The position numbers and the translations under genes are program-made. From contig JAABQB010000015.1 in NCBI GenBank assembly GCA_011391695.1, positions 1 to 58,265 on the forward strand: a stretch of DNA of 58,265 bases. Direction: 5' to 3'. Below are positions 52,902-58,265 of this stretch, piece by piece. How positions within the stretch are numbered: position 1 is the stretch's first letter; each line of letters starts with the position of its first letter. The notes beneath the pieces were generated by a model. The model was not told the DNA's origin. It did no database searches and saw only the letters and a program-made list of their open reading frames with translations. Origin of the DNA: Desulfobacteraceae bacterium (GTDB lineage: Bacteria; Desulfobacterota; Desulfobacteria; Desulfobacterales; RPRI01).

Positions 52902-55900
52902 ATGAAACGATATCAAATAAACATAAGAAAAAAGAATATTCCGGTATTTAGTTTTGATCCGACCCTTCCCATAACGGCCAAAAAAGATGAAATAATCGAA
53001 TCCATCTCAAAAAACCAGGTCGTCATAATTTCAGGAGAGACTGGGTCGGGCAAAACAACGCAGATACCAAAATTATGCCTCGCCGCGGGAAGGGGAATAA
53101 AAGGTAAAATAGGCTGCACCCAGCCGAGGAGAATCGCAGCGATAACCGTTGCCGCACGCATCGCTGAAGAGCTCGGAGAAGAGGCTGGAAAATCGGTCGG
53201 CTACAAAATCCGCTTTACGGACAAAACCCATAAAGATGCATATATAAAGATAATGACCGACGGGATACTCCTTGCCGAGGCTCATAATGACCCGTATCTT
53301 AATGAGTATGACACAATAATTGTTGATGAAGCCCATGAAAGAAGCCTGAACATAGATTTTATTCTCGGACTGCTCAATAATCTTTTAAGAAAAAGACGTA
53401 ACCTGAAGCTTGTTATAACTTCGGCGACAATCGATACCGAAAAATTTTCAAAAGCCTTTGATAATGCTCCTGTAATAGAGGTTTCAGGGAGGATGTTCCC
53501 GGTTGATATTCGTTACATGCGGGTTGATCCGGAGCTTGATGAGAGCGGCGACAAGACACATGTTGATCTTGCGGCGGAAGCTGCTGATAAGCTTATAATG
53601 AAAAGCCGCACCGGTGATATTCTCATCTTTATGCCTACTGAGCAGGACATACGTGAAACATCAGAAATCCTCGAAGGAAGAAGATACGATTCGGTTGCAA
53701 TAATGCCCATATTCGCAAGGCTTCCCGCTTCTGAACAATCAAGAGTTTTTCAGCGCATTCAGGCAAGAAAAATAATCATCGCGACAAACATAGCCGAAAC
53801 ATCTATAACAATACCGGGCATAAAATATGTAATAGATACTGGCCTTGCACGAATATCTCACTATTCCTCAAGATCCCGTTCAACCGCCCTGCCCGTTGTA
53901 AAGATTTCAAGAAGCAGCGCCGACCAGCGTAAAGGAAGATGCGGAAGAGTTGAAAACGGCATATGCATACGCCTTTATCCCAGGGAAGATTACGAATCCC
54001 GTCCTCTTTATACACTTCCGGAAATCTTAAGATCGAATCTCGCCGAGGTTATACTTAGAATGATTGCCCTGAATTTAGGTGATATAGCGGCTTTTCCTTT
54101 TATTGACGGACCTCCCGCCAAAAGCATCAGGGATGGATATGAGATTCTTCTGGAACTCGGAGCCATAGAGCGTGGAAACGGTGATAAATCAGGCTATCTT
54201 TTAACTCTGAACGGCAAACTTATGGCCTCTCTTCCAGTCGATCCGAGGATTTCGAGAATGCTGATTGAAGCCGGTAAGAGGGGATGCCTTGAAGAAATGG
54301 TAGTAATAGCCGCAGCGTTAAGCTGTCAGGATCCGAAAGAGAGGCCGGCCGATAAAATAGATGAGGCCAACCGGGCACACCGGCTGTTCATGGACACCCA
54401 ATCCGATTTTATAACCTTACTTAATATATGGAACAAGTTCAATGAAGCGTTAAAAGGAGTAAAAGTCATAGCCGGTATCAAAAAATTCTGCCGGGCAAAT
54501 TTTCTTTCTTTCAGAAGAATGAAGGAATGGCGTGACATATACATGCAGATCAATGATATCCTGTCAGAGAACGGCATGAAGAGCCGGAAACCTGAAATGG
54601 AAATGGCAAAAAGCGGAGAAATGAAACCCGGTGCATACAGCCCGCTATATACGGCCATTCATAAATCGGTCTTGAGCGGTTTTCTTTCCAATATCGCGAT
54701 AAAAAAAGAAAAGAATATTTTTTCGGCAACAAAGGAAAAATCTGTCATGATCTTTCCCGGATCGGGACTGTTCAAAAATCCGGGAACCTGGATTGTAGCT
54801 GCTGAAATGGTGGAAACTTCAAGGCTCTTTGCAAGAAACGCGGCATCCATAGACAGTTCATGGATTGAAGAGATAGGAAAAAGCCAGTGCAGGTATTCAT
54901 ATTACAATCCTCACTGGGAAAAAAAGAGGGGGGAAGTTGTGGCTTCCGAGCAGGTAAGCCTTTACGGGCTGATAATTTCTTCGGACCGCCCTGCTGCATA
55001 TGGAAGGATAAACCCTGCGGAAGCATCGGATATATTTATAAGAGATGCTCTTGTAAAAGAAGATGTTAAAACATTTTTACCGTTCATGGAGCACAACAGA
55101 AAATTAAAGGAAGAGATAACAGACATTGAAAACAGGATAAGAAGAAGGGATATCCTTGTGGGCGAAGATGTCTTGATCGAATTTTACAGGGAAAAACTTC
55201 CCGGCATTTACGACATCAGAACTCTCGGCAAACATATAAAAGAGATGGGAGGTGACCGGTTTTTACGAATGACAAAAGAAGATTTCCTTCGATACATGCC
55301 CGATGAGAGAGAGATATCCCTTTATCCCGACAAAATCGCGCTTGGAGAGAATGCATTTGAATGTCTTTACAGTTTTGATCCGGGAAAACCTGCAGACGGA
55401 ATAACCGTTAAAATTCCATCTTATATCGCCTCAACGGTTCCGCCCGAAACGACAGACTGGCTCGTTCCTGGATTATTGAGGGAAAAAATCAGCGCGCTCA
55501 TAAAAGGACTCCCCAAGGAATACAGGAAAAGACTGCTTCCCCTGTCAGGGACTATCGAAACCATACTTTCTGAAATGCCGCGGGAAAAGACTTCGCTTAT
55601 AACCGCCCTCTCAGATTTTATTTATCATTCTTTCGGAGTCGATATTCCTTCAAGCGCATGGCCCGGGGAAAAACTTCCCGATCACCTGAAAATGCGCATC
55701 TCAATAACGGGGAAAAAAGGAGAAGAAATATGCTCGGGAAGAGATAAAGATCTGTTAAAAAATACATTATCAGTTCCCGCAGATAACGAAAATTTTAATT
55801 CGGCACGGAAAAAATATGAAATAACCGGCATCACAAAATGGGATTTTGGAGATATTCCCGAAAAAATCATTATAAAAGGGAGTGATAAATACGAGCGGAT

Positions 55901-56705
55901 TTATTTCCCCGGCCTTGAAAAAGATGAAGGATGTGTAAATCTACGGATCTTCGACTCGGAAACAGAATCTGTGAAATCGCACAGGGAAGGAATAATCCAC
56001 CTGTTTTCAATTCTTTTTGAAAAGGATTTAAAGTCTGTAAAAAAACTGATTCTATTGCCCAAAAAGATGAGTGAATATACCGCTTTTTTCGGTGGTGAAA
56101 ACAGGTTTAACAGGCTGCTCTTCAAAAGCACACTAAGAGATCTTTTGAACGTCAATATAAGGACAAAAGAGATTTTTGAGTCGCGCGCTTTGTTTGTGAT
56201 GCAAAACATTTATGAGCAGGGGCAGGAAAAAATTAAAAACATAGCGCCTGTTTTAAAGGCATGCCATGAAACAAGAGAAACCCTTTTGAACCTGAAAACA
56301 AAATGCTTGCCGAACAAAGAGGCGTCCGATCTTCTTTTCAGGCTCGAACAGGATCTTATTATATTAATACCTGAAAGCTTCATGGAGCTGTATGAAGAAA
56401 AACGCCTTTTGGATCTGCCAAGGTACATTCAGGCCGTTTCAGTAAGGGCACAAAAGGGAATAATTGATCCTGACAAGGAGAAGGCCAGATCAGGCGAGCT
56501 TGAAATACATAGAGCCTGTCTGGATAAACTTTTAAAAAGCCTTTCACAGCTTGTTTCCGATGAAAAGAAAAAAGCTCTCGAAGAATATTGCTGGCTCATT
56601 GAAGAATACAAGGTTTCACTTTTTGCACAGGAGCTAAAAACCCCGCTTCCGGTATCCGCAAAAAGGCTCGAAAAAAAGTTCAAAGAGATTGAAAGAATGG
56701 TATAA
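52902..56705 (+). CDS. hrpA: HrpA-type DEAH-box RNA helicase
   Basis: A 1267-residue ATP-dependent helicase of the HrpA family, which acts on mRNA and stalled ribosomes. Walker A GETGSGKT is at 45-52, DEAH at 143-146, SAT in VITSATIDTEKFS, then helicase C with TNIAETSITIPGI and QRKGRCGR. The C-terminal half has the long DUF3418-like region (about 640-1240) seen in full-length HrpA. Length is normal (E. coli 1300). AAGAG lies upstream of the ATG. It is followed within 82 bp by the miaA region. Confidence 0.95.
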   Translation: MKRYQINIRKKNIPVFSFDPTLPITAKKDEIIESISKNQVVIISGETGSGKTTQIPKLCLAAGRGIKGKIGCTQPRRIAAITVAARIAEELGEEAGKSVGYKIRFTDKTHKDAYIKIMTDGILLAEAHNDPYLNEYDTIIVDEAHERSLNIDFILGLLNNLLRKRRNLKLVITSATIDTEKFSKAFDNAPVIEVSGRMFPVDIRYMRVDPELDESGDKTHVDLAAEAADKLIMKSRTGDILIFMPTEQDIRETSEILEGRRYDSVAIMPIFARLPASEQSRVFQRIQARKIIIATNIAETSITIPGIKYVIDTGLARISHYSSRSRSTALPVVKISRSSADQRKGRCGRVENGICIRLYPREDYESRPLYTLPEILRSNLAEVILRMIALNLGDIAAFPFIDGPPAKSIRDGYEILLELGAIERGNGDKSGYLLTLNGKLMASLPVDPRISRMLIEAGKRGCLEEMVVIAAALSCQDPKERPADKIDEANRAHRLFMDTQSDFITLLNIWNKFNEALKGVKVIAGIKKFCRANFLSFRRMKEWRDIYMQINDILSENGMKSRKPEMEMAKSGEMKPGAYSPLYTAIHKSVLSGFLSNIAIKKEKNIFSATKEKSVMIFPGSGLFKNPGTWIVAAEMVETSRLFARNAASIDSSWIEEIGKSQCRYSYYNPHWEKKRGEVVASEQVSLYGLIISSDRPAAYGRINPAEASDIFIRDALVKEDVKTFLPFMEHNRKLKEEITDIENRIRRRDILVGEDVLIEFYREKLPGIYDIRTLGKHIKEMGGDRFLRMTKEDFLRYMPDEREISLYPDKIALGENAFECLYSFDPGKPADGITVKIPSYIASTVPPETTDWLVPGLLREKISALIKGLPKEYRKRLLPLSGTIETILSEMPREKTSLITALSDFIYHSFGVDIPSSAWPGEKLPDHLKMRISITGKKGEEICSGRDKDLLKNTLSVPADNENFNSARKKYEITGITKWDFGDIPEKIIIKGSDKYERIYFPGLEKDEGCVNLRIFDSETESVKSHREGIIHLFSILFEKDLKSVKKLILLPKKMSEYTAFFGGENRFNRLLFKSTLRDLLNVNIRTKEIFESRALFVMQNIYEQGQEKIKNIAPVLKACHETRETLLNLKTKCLPNKEASDLLFRLEQDLIILIPESFMELYEEKRLLDLPRYIQAVSVRAQKGIIDPDKEKARSGELEIHRACLDKLLKSLSQLVSDEKKKALEEYCWLIEEYKVSLFAQELKTPLPVSAKRLEKKFKEIERMV

Positions 56706-56712
56706 TGAGACA

Positions 56713-56785
56713 GTAATCGTGAATCGTAAATCGTGAATCGTAAATCGAACAACGAACCACGATCAACGAAGTACGAGGTACGAGT
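56713..56785. repeat. Short-word spacer between hrpA and miaA
   Basis: Contains CGTGAATCGTAAATCGTG and AATCGTAAATCG words (about 56718-56747), then AACGAACCACGATCAACG and AAGTACGAGGTACGAG (56769-56784). It runs straight into the heptamer tract inside the miaA 5' end. Confidence 0.8.
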
Positions 56786-56786
56786 T

Positions 56787-57745
56787 ATGAACCAGAAACC
56801 GAAACCAGAAACCAGAAACCGGTTGTTATCGTAATCTGCGGACCGACAGGTATAGGAAAAACTTCTGCAGGAATCGAAGCAGCGGAGGATTTTGGTGGTG
56901 AAATCATCAGCGCAGATTCGATGCAGGTGTACAAGTACATGGACATTGGTACCGCAAAGCCGACTCTTCAAGAAAGAGAGCGAATATTTCATCATATGAT
57001 CGACATCATCGAACCGGACGAAGATTTCAGTGCCGCAAAATTTGCATCGACAGCGAATCAAATAGTTGAACACCTGAGAAAACGGGAGATCATTCCATTT
57101 CTGGTGGGAGGAACCGGTTTATATCTCAAGGCTCTGATTAAGGGGTTGTTTAATCCCGGAACATCTCCTGCCGATACGAGAAACAGACTCAAATATGAGG
57201 CCGAAACTTATGGCGCCGAATCTTTATATAAACGCCTTTTAACGTCAGACCGCGAGGCGGCAGATAAGATCCATCCCAATGACACTTTCAGAATCATAAG
57301 AGCCCTGGAAGTTTATGAAACAACAGGCATGACGATTTCCGAGCATCATAAAAAGCATGCTTTTTCCGGAAACAGGTTTAATGTTTTAAAAATAGGGCTT
57401 ACAACCGAAAGAGAAGATTTATATAAACGAATTGAAAAAAGAATCGATTTGATGGTAGAAGCCGGTTTTGCAGAAGAAGTAAAGCGGCTTCTTGACATGA
57501 ATTATCCGGCCGGCCTTAAATCGATGCAATCAATAGGGTACCGCCACATGATTGAATACGTGACGGGACGGATTTCTCTGGATGAAACGGTAAAGACATT
57601 AAAGCAAGATACAAGAAGGTTTGCAAAACGGCAGATGACATGGTTTAATGCCGATCCCGAAATCGTCTGGGTAAAACCGAATCAGGCAGATGATATTAAA
57701 ATGCTTGTCGGAAGCTTTCTCAGGGCGACAGCAGGCAAGTATTGA
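56787..57745 (+). CDS. miaA: tRNA dimethylallyltransferase, 5' reading frame interrupted
   Basis: MiaA transfers dimethylallyl to A37 of tRNAs reading UNN codons. The P-loop GPTGIGKTSAG and ISADSMQVYKYMDIGTAKP are present, as are GGTGLYLKALI and the C-terminal RRFAKRQMTWF. The first standard start in the conserved frame is ATG at 56921, which lies after the P-loop and would give an inactive protein. Upstream the frame is open to a TAA at 56741 but has no ATG, GTG or TTG. The ATG at 56787 is in another frame, ending at TAA 56832. Adding one A to the short unit of the heptamer tract would join them as MNQKPETRNQKPVVIVICGP. So this gene is either phase-variable, broken by one base, or carries a sequence error. 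Confidence 0.85.
56790..56820 (+). repeat. Heptamer tract CCAGAAA at the miaA 5' end
   Basis: Units CCAGAAA, CCGAAA, CCAGAAA and CCAGAAA in succession (56792-56818): three 7-mers and one 6-mer lacking an A. Seven is not a multiple of three, so any change in unit number or the missing base shifts the reading frame between the upstream ATG (56787) and the conserved miaA sequence. Confidence 0.85.
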
Positions 57746-57892
57746 TGGATTCGTAAAAATTTCTTTATCACACAAAGATCACTGAGGACACAAAGAAAAA
57801 TTTGAATGTTTTTAAATAGACCCTACTTTGTGCCTCCGTGTGAAAATTTGATATTTTACGAAGTAATCATGGTTGAAAAAAGGAGATCGGGT

Positions 57893-58265
57893 ATGAAAAA
57901 TGAATTTATCATCCGAAACCTTTCGGATATCGAAGCAATCGAAAAGGTTCCTCTTTCGGAACGGATAAGGGAAAAAAGCACATATGAACTTATCGAAAAA
58001 GGAGCGGGCATAAATCCAGATGCGCTTGCCTTAAGTTTTTTGAAAGACGGGGCAAGTTATGAAACTCCAGTACAGATCACATATAAACAGCTTATATGGA
58101 AAATACGTCAGGCAGCCAACATGTTCAACGATCTTGGAATAGGTCCCGCTGACGTTGTTACGTATATCCTTCCCAATCTGCCTCAGACACATTTTACTCT
58201 GTGGGGAGCTGAAATTGCCGGAATCGCCAATCCTATCAACCCTATGCTGGAAGCCTCCGCGATAC
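57893..58265 (+). CDS. AMP-dependent acyl-CoA synthetase (partial, runs off window)
   Basis: The first 124 codons of an AMP-binding acyl-CoA ligase. DVVTYILPNLPQTHFTLWG then AEIAGIANPINPML is the characteristic N-terminal domain segment of long-chain or aryl acyl-CoA synthetases. AAGGAG lies seven bases before ATG 57893. An in-frame ATG at 57869 is less likely as it lies before that site. The adenylation motif is beyond the window. Activates an acid with ATP and CoA; substrate unknown. Confidence 0.9.
   Translation, partial: MKNEFIIRNLSDIEAIEKVPLSERIREKSTYELIEKGAGINPDALALSFLKDGASYETPVQITYKQLIWKIRQAANMFNDLGIGPADVVTYILPNLPQTHFTLWGAEIAGIANPINPMLEASAI

Overview
The window looks like chromosome of an anaerobic Gram-negative bacterium, most likely a Desulfobacterota (Desulfobacterales-like) lineage. 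This is inferred from gene content, not from a marker tree. The pointers are a CooC-type carbon monoxide dehydrogenase maturation ATPase, a split ferredoxin-rich glutamate synthase, KdsB and a YdbH/YnbE/YdbL set (outer membrane), Tat-exported Rieske and 4Fe-4S proteins, a sensor ending in a Cys-pair module I associate with deltaproteobacteria, and intergenic spacers full of short-word and palindromic repeats. No rRNA, tRNA, CRISPR array or complete insertion sequence was seen.

Layout. 1-5.8 kb: a DUF4143-type AAA ATPase, then a four-gene operon of Rieske protein, two paralogous ethylbenzene-dehydrogenase-gamma-like haem proteins and a b6-type cytochrome b. 6.3-9.7 kb: Fic protein, sensor protein and a conserved hypothetical, separated by copies of a palindromic repeat. 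9.6-12.4 kb (minus): Tat-exported 4Fe-4S protein, small cytochrome-b-like membrane protein, an unlisted 29-residue membrane peptide, an ECF sigma factor and a zinc-finger anti-sigma factor. 12.9-25.6 kb (plus): three-gene glutamate synthase, carAB, purF, a cNMP-binding-domain protein and a radical SAM protein. These are largely glutamine-amide-nitrogen enzymes. 25.6-29.9 kb: ydbL-ynbE-ydbH-like genes for envelope lipid transport and a divergent DUF374 acyltransferase. 30.1-37.4 kb (minus): YchF-like GTPase, CBS protein, LEA14-like lipoprotein, the tightly overlapped cooC-helicase-metallohydrolase operon and a GalT-like protein. 37.7-44 kb: RND efflux pair and U32 peptidase. 44-58.3 kb: enolase, CTP synthase, kdsB with a very large GlmS-like protein, hrpA, miaA and the start of an acyl-CoA synthetase.

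The points most worth a second look are: (1) the Rieske/cytochrome b operon that has no cytochrome c1 or f but two periplasmic haem proteins carrying a CX3CH motif; (2) two genes (U32 peptidase and miaA) whose conserved N-termini are in frame but have no ATG, GTG or TTG start, the miaA case lying in a heptamer repeat where one missing base explains the loss; (3) a 1245-residue GlmS-like enzyme whose presumed catalytic cysteine is buried at residue 50; and (4) blocks of short tandem words that fill spacers and have been recruited into gene ends. Two repeat types with the same terminal inverted repeat but different interiors also occur.
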